Below are positions 35,845 through 49,906 of a DNA stretch of 56,091 nt, piece by piece. A model generated the notes under the pieces. The model did not search any database and had not been told where the DNA came from. It was given only the letters and a program-made list of their open reading frames with translations. The stretch is from the NCBI RefSeq assembly GCF_900107695.1, contig NZ_FNQP01000021.1, positions 1-56,091 on the forward strand. The letters run 5' to 3'. The translations under genes were made by a program, and so were the position numbers. The DNA comes from Thiothrix caldifontis (GTDB lineage Bacteria > Pseudomonadota > Gammaproteobacteria > Thiotrichales > Thiotrichaceae). How positions within the stretch are numbered: position 1 is the stretch's first letter; the number at the start of each line of letters is the position of its first letter.

Positions 35845-37518
35845 TTAGGCGTGTCCCACAATTTTCTTATTGATGAACCATTGCTGGGCAATCGACAATA
35901 CGTTATTGACCACCCAGTACAGCACCAGACCCGCCGGGAACCACAGGAACATGACCGTGAAAATAATCGGCATGAACTGGAAAATTTTCTGCTGCATCGG
36001 GTCAGCCGGTGGCGGGTTAAGTTTTTGCTGTACCCACATTGATGCACCCATAATGAGTGGCAATACAAAGTACGGATCCATAATCGACAAATCTTTGTAC
36101 CACAGCAACCATGGTGCTTGGCGCAATTCCACGCTTTCCAACAGTACCCAATACAAGCCCATGAACACCGGAATCTGGATCAAAATCGGCAAACAACCAC
36201 CTAACGGGTTAATCTTTTCTTTGCGGTAAATGTCCATCATGGCTTTTTGCTTGCCCTGTGGATCATTTGCGTAACGCTCGTTAATTTCTTTGAGCTTCGG
36301 CGATACCGCTTTCATTTTCGCCATCGACTTGTAACTCATTGCCGATGGATAAAAGAACGCCAGTTTGATCAAGATCGTGAGGAAGATAATCGTCCAACCC
36401 CAATTGCCAACAACGCCATGAATCATCTGCATCAGCCAGAAAATCGGCTTGGAAATGAAGGCAAAAATACCGTAATCCACGGTTAAATCCAGCCCTGTGG
36501 CAATGCTTTCCAGCATGTCTTGGTCTTTAGGCCCGACATAGAAACCGGTTTTGAATACCCCCGTTGCGCCCGGCGCAATTTGCTGAACAGCACTGCGCAT
36601 CCCTAACACATAGCCTTTCACGCCTTGGTTTTGGCTTACCATGCTGTAGTACTGGGTTTCTTGGTCTTGCTGCGGAATCCAGGCACTCAGAAAGTAATGC
36701 TCCTGCATCGCCACCCAGCCACCATTCACGGTTTCATTGACTGGCTTTTCATCCAAATCGTCAAATGACAGCTTGGTGTATTTGCCGTCGTGGAAATACG
36801 CCCCGCCAACATAGGCTTGCACCCCGCTCAACAGGCTACCCGCATTTGCCGCGTAACCGTGCTTCAATTGACGGTATTCGGTGCCGCTCCAGATGCTAGT
36901 GGATTGGTTGTTAACTTCGTGTTCAACGTTAACCAGAAAACTACCGCGTTTAAAGACAAAGCGCTTGGTGACGGTTACGCCATTTGCCCCTTGCCAAGTT
37001 AACGGCACGATCAACTCATTCTGTCCCTCAGCCAAGGTGTACTCGGTTTGAGCAGCGCTGTAGATCGCGAGATGATCCGGCGCGAGGGATTTAGCATCAA
37101 TCCCCTCCGCCACTTGATGTTGTAACCCGGATTGCGCCACGTAATTGCGCCCATTCAAATCCAGAATTTTAACCGGCTTATCCGGCGTATCCAGGCTGAC
37201 AGGGTAAGTAGGCAAATCGGTTTCTAAAATTTCACCACCACGGGTATTAATGCGTAACACCAGTGTATCGGTACGCACGGTCAGGGTTTGACCCACGCCA
37301 TTATCCGCAGCCGGTACAGGCGCTACTTGCCCCGGTATTGCAGCCACACTGCTTTGCACGGGAACTTCTTGAGCCGCGCCATCAACGCTGGCAGGAGCAG
37401 TCACACTACTGGCGGCCGCGACTGGGGGTTTGGGTGCATGATCCTGTTGCCATGTTGTCCAAATCAGGAACAGCATGAAAAGCAGGGTGAGATACAGGAA
37501 GGGACGTTGCGAATCCAT
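35845..37518 (-). CDS. yidC: Membrane protein insertase YidC
   Basis: Inserts and folds inner-membrane proteins with or without SecYEG. 557 residues, the long gram-negative form: N-terminal membrane anchor (FLYLTLLFMLFLIWTTW), a Pro/Ala-rich linker, the large periplasmic beta domain (about 70-345) and five C-terminal helices with FFYPSAMSYKSMAKMKAVSP, GGCLPILIQIPVFMGLYWVL and the hydrophilic-groove region. It follows rnpA by 26 bases with no yidD gene between. Confidence 0.97.
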   Translation of the reverse strand: MDSQRPFLYLTLLFMLFLIWTTWQQDHAPKPPVAAASSVTAPASVDGAAQEVPVQSSVAAIPGQVAPVPAADNGVGQTLTVRTDTLVLRINTRGGEILETDLPTYPVSLDTPDKPVKILDLNGRNYVAQSGLQHQVAEGIDAKSLAPDHLAIYSAAQTEYTLAEGQNELIVPLTWQGANGVTVTKRFVFKRGSFLVNVEHEVNNQSTSIWSGTEYRQLKHGYAANAGSLLSGVQAYVGGAYFHDGKYTKLSFDDLDEKPVNETVNGGWVAMQEHYFLSAWIPQQDQETQYYSMVSQNQGVKGYVLGMRSAVQQIAPGATGVFKTGFYVGPKDQDMLESIATGLDLTVDYGIFAFISKPIFWLMQMIHGVVGNWGWTIIFLTILIKLAFFYPSAMSYKSMAKMKAVSPKLKEINERYANDPQGKQKAMMDIYRKEKINPLGGCLPILIQIPVFMGLYWVLLESVELRQAPWLLWYKDLSIMDPYFVLPLIMGASMWVQQKLNPPPADPMQQKIFQFMPIIFTVMFLWFPAGLVLYWVVNNVLSIAQQWFINKKIVGHA

Positions 37519-37544
37519 GGGTAAAGCAATCCGGTTATTGACGG

Positions 37545-37949
37545 TTAGGGTAGGGCAGTCTCATTGGGGTTGCCCAGACCGGCAGAGTATAGCTTGTGCA
37601 GGCGCAACCATAAACCTTCCAGTTGCTGGAAAATATCGGTATTGCTCATATTCAGGACATCCGTGCGACACATGATAACCAGATCAACCGCCGGAAGCCT
37701 TGCCTGATGCTGGCGAAAACTTTCCCGTACCAGTCGCCGGATACGATTGCGTTCATGTGCACGCCGTAACGCTTTCTTAGCAATCGCCATGCCTAAACGC
37801 GGAAAGCCGACCGTGTTAGCGGCGGCTCTGGCATTCAGACCATTAACGTGCAGGCGTTTACCTTGCTGGAATACCCGCTGGAACTCAACCCCGCGAGTCA
37901 GGCGAACCTCACGCGGAAAGCCTGTTATTCCTGACAGACCTGCATCCAA
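37545..37949 (-). CDS. rnpA: Ribonuclease P protein component
   Basis: Basic protein cofactor of RNase P, processing tRNA 5' ends. 134 residues. GFPREVRLTRGVEFQRVFQQ and the RNR motif in KKALRRAHERNRIRRLVRESFRQH are diagnostic. No ATG is available at the proper place. The frame opens with TTG at 37949, four bases after the rpmH stop, giving an N-terminus of family length. The C-terminus (about 15 residues past the usual end) is slightly long. Confidence 0.94.
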   Translation of the reverse strand: MDAGLSGITGFPREVRLTRGVEFQRVFQQGKRLHVNGLNARAAANTVGFPRLGMAIAKKALRRAHERNRIRRLVRESFRQHQARLPAVDLVIMCRTDVLNMSNTDIFQQLEGLWLRLHKLYSAGLGNPNETALP

Positions 37950-37953
37950 AATC

Positions 37954-38088
37954 TTATGGAATCAGGCGTGCACGGCCTTTGGCACGACGCGCACTCAATA
38001 CTTTACGACCATCAGCGGTCGCCATGCGAGCGCGGAAACCGTGAGTACGGGCGCGGTGGATTTTGCTCGGTTGGAAGGTTCTTTTCAT
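37954..38088 (-). CDS. rpmH: 50S ribosomal protein L34
   Basis: 44 residues: [20 protein letters not shown] and then [24 protein letters not shown]. This is a full-length, canonical L34 of the large ribosomal subunit. It starts the rpmH-rnpA-yidC-mnmE run and is divergent from dnaA. A consensus-like promoter lies 88 bases upstream. Confidence 0.98.
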   Translation of the reverse strand: MKRTFQPSKIHRARTHGFRARMATADGRKVLSARRAKGRARLIP

Positions 38089-38175
38089 GACAAGTCACCA
38101 GATTAATTCATTAAGTCAATCACTGTGCGCACCACAAAAAAATTTCCGGTTCACGTACAGCTAAAAAGGTGAGGC

Positions 38176-38204
38176 ACATTAAGGGATTGCATGGATTTTG
38201 TCAA
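38176..38204 (-). promoter_or_regulatory. Predicted sigma-70 promoter of rpmH
   Basis: On the minus strand TTGACA (38204-38199) and TAATGT (38181-38176) are separated by 17 bases, close to the sigma-70 consensus. The rpmH start is about 88 bases downstream. No other gene could use it. Confidence 0.65.
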
Positions 38205-38236
38205 CACTACCATCAACAAGTGTGCGTAGCTTGTGC

Positions 38237-38266
38237 TTGTGGATAACTCTGGAGGACGTCTATAAT
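38237..38266 (+). promoter_or_regulatory. dnaA: Predicted dnaA promoter
   Basis: A perfect -10 hexamer TATAAT (38261-38266) follows TTGTGG (38237-38242) after an 18-base spacer. The -35 region overlaps a perfect DnaA box, which suggests autoregulation. The dnaA ATG is 57 bases downstream of the -10. Confidence 0.65.
38238..38246 (-). promoter_or_regulatory. DnaA box in the dnaA promoter
   Basis: TGTGGATAA is the exact reverse complement of the DnaA box TTATCCACA. It covers most of the predicted dnaA -35 element, so bound DnaA would compete with RNA polymerase. Confidence 0.7.
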
Positions 38267-38322
38267 TGCCCTCCCAACACTGTGCTTTCCACCCGTTTCA
38301 ACCACCTTGGAACCGCTTTCTT

Positions 38323-39711
38323 ATGCTCTGGCAACAATGTTTACAGCAACTCGAACAGGAAGTCCCTGATAGCGAAATCAACACCTGGCTACGTGCTTTG
38401 CACGCAGTTGAAAAGCGTCAGGCATTGTATTTATTAGCCCCTAATACCATTGTCCTGCAACAGGTTCACGAACACTATTTGCCGCGTATCTTATTTCATG
38501 CTCGTATTCTCACCGGGGATAATGAATTTGATGTATTGTTGCAGATTGGTTCATCTGTGCCAGCCCCGCCGCCGGTATCACCACAGCCGCTCACTAACCA
38601 ACATCAACACCCGTCACCGACGCCACCAGCACAGCCCTATAGTAAAGCGTGGAACCCAACACAACCCGCACCAGTCAGCGAACGTTTTGCCAATGCACTG
38701 AATCCCCGCATGACCTTTGCTAATTTTGTGGAAGGCAAATCCAACCAACTGGCATGTGCAGCGTCACAACAAGTCGGTGACCATGCAGATACCACTTACA
38801 ACCCGTTATTTATCTACGGCGGCGTTGGCTTGGGCAAAACTCACCTCATGCACGCTATTGGTAACCGGATTCTGGAACGCGAACCGGGTGCACGTGTCAT
38901 TTATGTATATGCAGAACGTTTCGTTAATGACATGATTTCCGCCATTCGTAACTCACGTATGGAAGAATTCAAACAACATTACCGTAGCCTTGATGCCTTG
39001 CTGATTGACGATATTCAGTTTTTTGCGGGCAAAGACCGCTCCATGGAAGAGTTCTTCCATACCTTTAATGCGCTGCTCGAAGGTCAAAAGCGTATTATTC
39101 TTGCCAGTGATAAATTCCCACGCGATCTTGACGGTATTGAAGACCGTCTCAAAACCCGTTTTAACTGGGGTTTAACGGTACAAATTGAATCCCCCGACTT
39201 AGAAACCCGTGTCGCTATCTTACGCAAAAAAGCCGAAGATGCCGGGCTACGTTTACCCAATGACGTGAGCTTTTTCATTGGTAAGCGTTTCCATTCCAAT
39301 ATCCGTGACTTGGAAGGTGCACTGCAACGGGTGATCGCCAGTATGCGCCTCAAGTGCATTACCCAAGTAACCATGGACTTTGTACAAAATGCTTTGCGTG
39401 ATCAATTAGCCAGCCAAGACAAAATGGTCTCGATGGCAAATATCAAAAAAGTGGTAGCACAGTACTACAATATTCGGATAACCGACATGGATGCCAAAAG
39501 CCGCAACCGTTCAGTGGCACGCCCGCGTCAGATTGCAATGGCGCTTTCCAAAGAACTCACCAATCACAGCTTACCGGAAATTGGCGATGAATTTGGAGGG
39601 CGCGACCACACCACCGTGCTGCACGCTTGCCGCAAGGTGGCAGAGTTACGCGAATCGGATCCTAAGCTAGAAGAGGAATTCCGCATCCTATTTCGGACGC
39701 TAACAAGCTGA
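38323..39711 (+). CDS. dnaA: Chromosomal replication initiator protein DnaA
   Basis: 462 residues. Domain I (MLWQQCLQQLEQEVPDSEIN) is followed by a short Pro/Gln-rich domain II (about 85-115), AAA+ domain III with Walker A GGVGLGKTHLMHAIGN and LLIDDIQFFAGK (Walker B), and the C-terminal DNA-binding domain IV with the DnaA signature EFGGRDHTTVLHACRKV. The ATG at 38323 gives the canonical LWQQCL N-terminus; the frame is open about 19 codons further upstream through the promoter. It lies in the conserved rpmH/dnaA-dnaN-recF-gyrB order. Confidence 0.98.
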   Translation: MLWQQCLQQLEQEVPDSEINTWLRALHAVEKRQALYLLAPNTIVLQQVHEHYLPRILFHARILTGDNEFDVLLQIGSSVPAPPPVSPQPLTNQHQHPSPTPPAQPYSKAWNPTQPAPVSERFANALNPRMTFANFVEGKSNQLACAASQQVGDHADTTYNPLFIYGGVGLGKTHLMHAIGNRILEREPGARVIYVYAERFVNDMISAIRNSRMEEFKQHYRSLDALLIDDIQFFAGKDRSMEEFFHTFNALLEGQKRIILASDKFPRDLDGIEDRLKTRFNWGLTVQIESPDLETRVAILRKKAEDAGLRLPNDVSFFIGKRFHSNIRDLEGALQRVIASMRLKCITQVTMDFVQNALRDQLASQDKMVSMANIKKVVAQYYNIRITDMDAKSRNRSVARPRQIAMALSKELTNHSLPEIGDEFGGRDHTTVLHACRKVAELRESDPKLEEEFRILFRTLTS

Positions 39712-39932
39712 GGATAACTACCCCGATAACTCACAGGATAGCCTGTGGATAAACAGTGTATTGAAAAGTATCCACAGGATACTGACAACTTGGAGGGGAA
39801 ATAGACCACAAGCTTATCCCTGTGGATAAGTGCCTTTCGAGACATGGAAATCAGCTAGATAGCGAGGTTATCCACATTTGGTCACTTCCTTTATTATGAT
39901 GACTATTCTTTAAGATTTAAGATATATAAGTA
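39712..39932. other. Probable oriC: DnaA-box cluster between dnaA and dnaN
   Basis: Boxes: TGTGGATAA at 39744-39752, GTATCCACA (one mismatch) at 39768-39776, TGTGGATAA at 39821-39829 inside the palindrome CTTATCC-CTGT-GGATAAG, and a perfect TTATCCACA at 39868-39876. An AT-rich stretch follows (39886-39931, with TTTAAGATTTAAGATATATA), suitable as an unwinding element just before dnaN. The dnaN promoter must also lie here. I see no coding sequence in this gap. Confidence 0.75.
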
Positions 39933-41042
39933 ATGAGACTGACCCAAACCCGTGAACATCTGCTCGAATCCCTCCAAGCGACGTTGGGAGCCATCGAGAA
40001 ACGGCATACTGCCCCTATTCTGGAAAATGTGTTGCTACGTATCCAAGGTAACCAATCATTCTGGCGTGGAACCGATTTGGAATTAGAAATTGCCACTCAC
40101 GCACCCATCATGGATGGTGCGGATGGTGAGATCACTTTACCTGCCCGTAAACTCGCTGATATTTGTAAATCCCTCCCTGCTGAAAGCATTGTTAATATCG
40201 AAGTGCAGGAAGATAAACGTGCACGCGTAACCGCAGGACGTAGCCGGTTTGAGCTTGCAACCTTGCCCGCCAGTGAGTTTCCCGAATTGGAAGACATCGG
40301 TGATGTGCATACCTTGGAATTACCTGAAAGTGCCTTGAAACACTTATTGGAAGCAGCCTCTTTTGCCATGGCAAATCAGGATGTGCGTTATTACCTCAAT
40401 GGTTTATTGTTGGAAGTCAATCAGGATGGGGTGCGTACTGTCGCTACGGATGGACACCGGTTAGCCCTGTGTTTTCATACGGCTGAGATGCCCGGTGTCG
40501 AACAAAGCCGTCAGTTGATTATTCCACGTAAAGGCGTTTTGGAATTATCACGGCTGCTGCGTAGCGATTGCCAAGTACCTGTACAGGTACAGAGCAGCCA
40601 AAACCATTTGCGGGTACAACTGGATAATTTACGCTTCACCACTAAACTGGTGGACGGGCGCTACCCTGATTACCGGGCTGCGGTTCCCGGTGGTGGGCAA
40701 ATTCAAGTTGATCTGGATCGTAAAGCCTTCAAAGACATGTTGAGTCGGGTCGCAATTCTTTCCAATGAAAAATTCCGGGGCGTGCGCTTATCCTTAAGTG
40801 AAAACTTATTGCAGGTGCAAGCACATAACCCAGAACAGGAAATCGCTACCGATGAGTTGGATGTACAGTACACTGGCAATGATTTCAGTATCGGTTTTAA
40901 CGTTACCTATTTATTAGATGCGGTAAACCATCTGGAGGGGCAAACCCTGCGCTTGCACTGCAATTCCCCTGAAAGCAGTGTATTGCTCACCGACCCCGAA
41001 GATGAAAGCGTGCGCAATGTCATTATGCCGATTCGCCTGTAA
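39933..41042 (+). CDS. dnaN: DNA polymerase III sliding clamp (beta subunit)
   Basis: 369 residues. Ring-shaped processivity clamp. RREHLLESL-like N-terminus (LTQTREHLLESLQATLGAIE), RHTAPILENVLLRI, VATDGHRLALC, LVDGRYPDYRAAVP and the conserved C-terminal VIMPIRL are all present. The first codon follows the AT-rich part of oriC with only a weak ribosome-binding sequence. Next to recF with an 18-base gap. Confidence 0.98.
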   Translation: MRLTQTREHLLESLQATLGAIEKRHTAPILENVLLRIQGNQSFWRGTDLELEIATHAPIMDGADGEITLPARKLADICKSLPAESIVNIEVQEDKRARVTAGRSRFELATLPASEFPELEDIGDVHTLELPESALKHLLEAASFAMANQDVRYYLNGLLLEVNQDGVRTVATDGHRLALCFHTAEMPGVEQSRQLIIPRKGVLELSRLLRSDCQVPVQVQSSQNHLRVQLDNLRFTTKLVDGRYPDYRAAVPGGGQIQVDLDRKAFKDMLSRVAILSNEKFRGVRLSLSENLLQVQAHNPEQEIATDELDVQYTGNDFSIGFNVTYLLDAVNHLEGQTLRLHCNSPESSVLLTDPEDESVRNVIMPIRL

Positions 41043-41060
41043 GCCCCGGTACGCAGGCGC

Positions 41061-46672
<5,612 letters not shown>

Positions 46673-46676
<4 letters not shown>

Positions 46677-47437
46677 AAATAGCCACATGGAACGTCAATT
46701 CATTGCGGGTACGCTTGCCTCACGTTTTGCAATGGCTGGCAGCAGCTCAGCCGGATGTACTGGCGATTCAAGAAACCAAAACAGTGGATGAGCAATTTCC
46801 ATTGGTCGAACTGCAAGCGGCGGGCTACGTCGCCGCGTTTGCCGGGCAGAAAACGTATAACGGAGTGGCAATCCTTAGCAAGTCCCCTGCTTCGGAAATC
46901 ATTACCGATATTCCCGGTTTAGATGACCCACAGCGCCGCATTCTGGCAGCGACGATTGATGGTGTACGGGTAGTGAATTTATACGTGGTGAACGGCTCGG
47001 AAGTTGGGTCGGATAAATACGCTTACAAGCTTGATTGGTTGGGGAAAGTGACGACGTGGTTGCGTCAACAGGCGGCACTTTACCCCAAACTCGTGGTACT
47101 GGGTGATTTTAACATCGCGCCCGAAGACCGTGATGTACATGACCCTGTGGCTTGGGGGGATGCTATCCTCTGTTCACCTGCTGAACGCGCCGCATTGCAA
47201 GCGATTCAGGCATTAGGTTTACGTGATACTTTTCGTCAGTTTGAGCAACCAGACAAAAGCTTTAGCTGGTGGGATTACCGTGCTGGCGGGTTTCGGCGCA
47301 ACCACGGTTTGCGAATTGATTTGATTCTTGCCAGCCAACCCTTAGCCGATGCTTGCCTCTCCTGTGTGATTGATCGTGAGCCGCGTACTTGGGAAAAGCC
47401 TTCCGACCATACCCCTGTCGTAGCAGAGTTTCGGTGA
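46673..47437 (+). CDS. xthA: Exodeoxyribonuclease III / AP endonuclease
   Basis: 254 residues. ExoIII-type DNase acting in base excision repair. MKIATWNVNSLRVRLPHVL, AIQETKTVDEQFP (metal-binding Glu), LVVLGDFNIAPEDRDVHDP, DKSFSWWDYRAGGFRRNHGLRIDLIL and the C-terminal SDHTPVVAEF with catalytic His are present. The ATG overlaps the prlC stop (ATGA). Confidence 0.96.
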
Positions 47438-47940
47438 TGATACGTTACTTACTGATTATGCTGTCAGTGTTTGCGCTGACAATCGCAGGTAAGTTATGGC
47501 TAGATTCACGCAAGGATACGGTCTTGCCCATTGTTGAATTAAGCCTACAGCTACCTTGTGATTTGCATCAGGCTCCCTGTATTGCCAGTGATGCACAAGG
47601 CCGCAGCTTGCGTGTTAGCATCAACCCCAACAGTATTCCCTTAATGGAAGAGCTGCTGGTGCAAGTAGAAACCAGTGGTTTACCTGAGGTGCGAAGCCTG
47701 CGTTTGACCGTTGAAGGGGTCAATATGTTCATGGGCTATCAATATGCGGATTTGCACGCCATTAGCCCAGGGCGGTTTCAAGGAAAGCTGATTCTGCCTG
47801 TGTGTACCTTGGAAAAAATGCAATGGTTGGCAATGTTGGAAGCGCTGACACCCTCCTTCAAGGTAGCGGCGAAAATTCCTTTCGAGACTATTAGTAACAC
47901 ACCTTTACCACCGTTTAATCAAGATTTAATTAAAAAATAG
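47437..47940 (+). CDS. Uncharacterised membrane-anchored or exported protein
   Basis: 167 residues. The N-terminus is a hydrophobic anchor or signal (YLLIMLSVFALTIAGKLWL); the rest is a predicted periplasmic beta-rich domain with two cysteines close together (LPCDLHQAPCIAS), a VEGVNMFMGYQYADL segment and a later LPVC. The pattern of 'GV-M-MGY' followed by 'G-F-G---LPVC' seems to recur in uncharacterised proteobacterial proteins I have seen, but I know no function. The three cysteines hint at metal or disulfide chemistry, which is only a guess. The ATG shares a base with the xthA stop (TGATG). Confidence 0.65.
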   Translation: MIRYLLIMLSVFALTIAGKLWLDSRKDTVLPIVELSLQLPCDLHQAPCIASDAQGRSLRVSINPNSIPLMEELLVQVETSGLPEVRSLRLTVEGVNMFMGYQYADLHAISPGRFQGKLILPVCTLEKMQWLAMLEALTPSFKVAAKIPFETISNTPLPPFNQDLIKK

Positions 47941-48057
47941 ACAAGCCAAGCCCTTGTATCCGTCAAGCGTAAAAATGTTCGTGCCTATCTGCTAAACATT
48001 GTGCTTCAAACGGTGATCGCGTCTCATGATAACTCTGTCAGAACGCGGTACACTTTC

Positions 48058-48948
48058 ATGCTCAAAAAGAACAATAAGGCGCAAGGTTGCGTCGACTATA
48101 GGCTTCCCAGTTTTATGCAAACGTATCTGCTCATCTTGTTGGTGTTTAGCTTTGGCATAGGGGCAACAGCAGTGAAGCCTATAAACAACTCTGCTCCTGC
48201 TCTTTTGCAAGCAGGATCAGCACCGGCTCATCAGTTCCATAATTTAGCTTTGTCAGTAAAGCTCCCCCCTGAATTAATGATTACGGCTGGCGAGGTCGAG
48301 TGGCAGATCCGCTCTCAAGATAAGCGTATCGAACAACGTTATCTTGGTTATGCCCCTCTGCTGACCTTACCTGCTGGGCAATACACTATAAGTCTGGCGA
48401 TTGGCACGTATACGGCTCAACAAACCGTAACGGTACTGGCTAATCACACCAGTAGTGTTCCCTTTAGTGCTCAAGTGGGACGTGTGCGGGTTAATAGTAG
48501 CTTAAATGCAGATTGGAAAATTATTGCTCAAAATGGAGAGTTTGCTGGAAAAATGGTGAGTCAAAGTAGTGATACCCGTGAACTCAATGTGTTATTAGCC
48601 TCAGGTGAGTACGAGGTCGTCGCTACTCGTGGGAACGGCATACAACATTCGCAACGTCTCCAAGTGAATGCTGGTCAGCTCAGTGCTGCCAATATTCAGA
48701 TACCTTCAGGTAAAGTCACTTTGGTTGCTACTTTAGGTAATGGTCCTGCATTACGCCCGATGAGCTGGACGGTATACCGGCTTGATGGGGATAAGCAAAC
48801 AGTTGCAACGCCTAGACGCCATTCTGCTAATCTAGAGGTTGCACCTGGTCATTATGAAGCCGTAGCAAAACTGGAGGGTCAGGAGCGGCGTCGTGCCTTC
48901 ACGGTAATGACGGATACCAGTAACTTGATTGTGATTGCAATGGATTAA
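48058..48948 (+). CDS. Uncharacterised exported protein with repeated beta-sandwich-like modules
   Basis: About 296 residues with one hydrophobic segment (YLLILLVFSFGIGATAV) near the N-terminus, acting as signal or anchor. The rest appears to be three modules of about 75-85 residues with a shared pattern: a strand after Gly, 'W-I/VY', then L-x-(P/S)-G-x-Y-x-(I/V) followed by a V-x-V strand (LLTLPAGQYTISLAIGTY, VLLASGEYEVVATRGNG, LEVAPGHYEAVAKLEG). Such modules resemble Ig-like or carboxypeptidase-regulatory folds in surface proteins. The start is uncertain: ATGs at 48001, 48058 and 48115 are in frame, and 48115 would place the signal peptide right at the N-terminus. Function unknown. Confidence 0.6.
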   Translation: MLKKNNKAQGCVDYRLPSFMQTYLLILLVFSFGIGATAVKPINNSAPALLQAGSAPAHQFHNLALSVKLPPELMITAGEVEWQIRSQDKRIEQRYLGYAPLLTLPAGQYTISLAIGTYTAQQTVTVLANHTSSVPFSAQVGRVRVNSSLNADWKIIAQNGEFAGKMVSQSSDTRELNVLLASGEYEVVATRGNGIQHSQRLQVNAGQLSAANIQIPSGKVTLVATLGNGPALRPMSWTVYRLDGDKQTVATPRRHSANLEVAPGHYEAVAKLEGQERRRAFTVMTDTSNLIVIAMD

Positions 48949-48950
48949 CT

Positions 48951-49901
48951 ATGTCACACACTCCCCGTATTGGCATTGCGTTGGGTAGTGGTTCCTCACG
49001 TGGTTGGGCGCATATTGGCGTATTGCGAGCCTTAGCTGAGCGAGGAATTCACCCTGACATTGTCTGCGGCTGTTCGGTGGGTTCCATTGTCGGCGCTGCT
49101 TATGTTGCCGGACACTTGGATACCTTGGAAACAGGGGTACTAGCATTAAATCGCTTGGAACTCATGCGTTTTTTCGAGTTAAACCCGTCGTTAAATGGTT
49201 TCGTTAACCGCGACAAACTGCAACAGTTTTTTCAAGAGCATGTGTGTGATGAGCACTTACAGATCGAACAATTGCCCCGAAAATTTGCGAGTGTTGCTAC
49301 CAACTTAGAAAATGGGCGCGAAGTTTGGTTTACCCAAGGTACGGTCTTAGAGGCGGTGTTTGCCTCCATTGCCCTGCCCGGTTTGTTTACCCCTTATCGG
49401 TACGCTAAGCAATGGTTGGTAGACGGTGGTTTAGTCAATCCAGTACCCATTTCCTTGTGTCGAGCCTTGGGTGCAGAGGTTGTTATTGCGGTGAATTTAA
49501 ATGGTAACGTTGCCCGCCGTTACGCGCATCATACTCAAAAGAAAACGCCTGAGACTCTCCCCAGCAAAGCTGACAACGGCAATGCGTCTAAGACAGAAAC
49601 ATTCGTAGATACCTTAGCAGCGTCATTACGCGGCTATTCAGCAGCATTATTGCCTGATACTAACAGTAAACCGAAAGAAATGACGCCGGGATTGATGGAT
49701 GCACTCGCCGCTTCCATCAATATCATGCAGGATAAGATCACCCGCAGCCGGATGGCTGGTGATCCCCCCGAAATTTTGCTGATGCCTCAACTAGAACACA
49801 TCGGTTTATTGGAATTTCACCGTGCTGGTGAAGCCATTGCAGAAGGCTATGCCACAGTGGAGCGCTTACACGCTGAAATTAACCGTGTAGTCAGCAGTTA
49901 A
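48951..49901 (+). CDS. rssA: Patatin-like phospholipase RssA
   Basis: 316 residues, matching E. coli RssA along its length. The oxyanion-hole motif is GIALGSGSSRGWAHIGVL. The nucleophile serine lies in VCGCSVGSIVGAAY (GxSxG), and the catalytic aspartate in WLVDGGLVNPVPISLCRALG. The conserved C-terminal SRMAGDPPEILLMPQLEHIG is present. A serine-aspartate dyad hydrolase, probably cytoplasmic or membrane-associated, physiological substrate unknown. A gap of 2 bases follows the preceding gene, so they may be co-transcribed. Confidence 0.92.
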   Translation: MSHTPRIGIALGSGSSRGWAHIGVLRALAERGIHPDIVCGCSVGSIVGAAYVAGHLDTLETGVLALNRLELMRFFELNPSLNGFVNRDKLQQFFQEHVCDEHLQIEQLPRKFASVATNLENGREVWFTQGTVLEAVFASIALPGLFTPYRYAKQWLVDGGLVNPVPISLCRALGAEVVIAVNLNGNVARRYAHHTQKKTPETLPSKADNGNASKTETFVDTLAASLRGYSAALLPDTNSKPKEMTPGLMDALAASINIMQDKITRSRMAGDPPEILLMPQLEHIGLLEFHRAGEAIAEGYATVERLHAEINRVVSS

Positions 49902-49906
49902 TGTGG

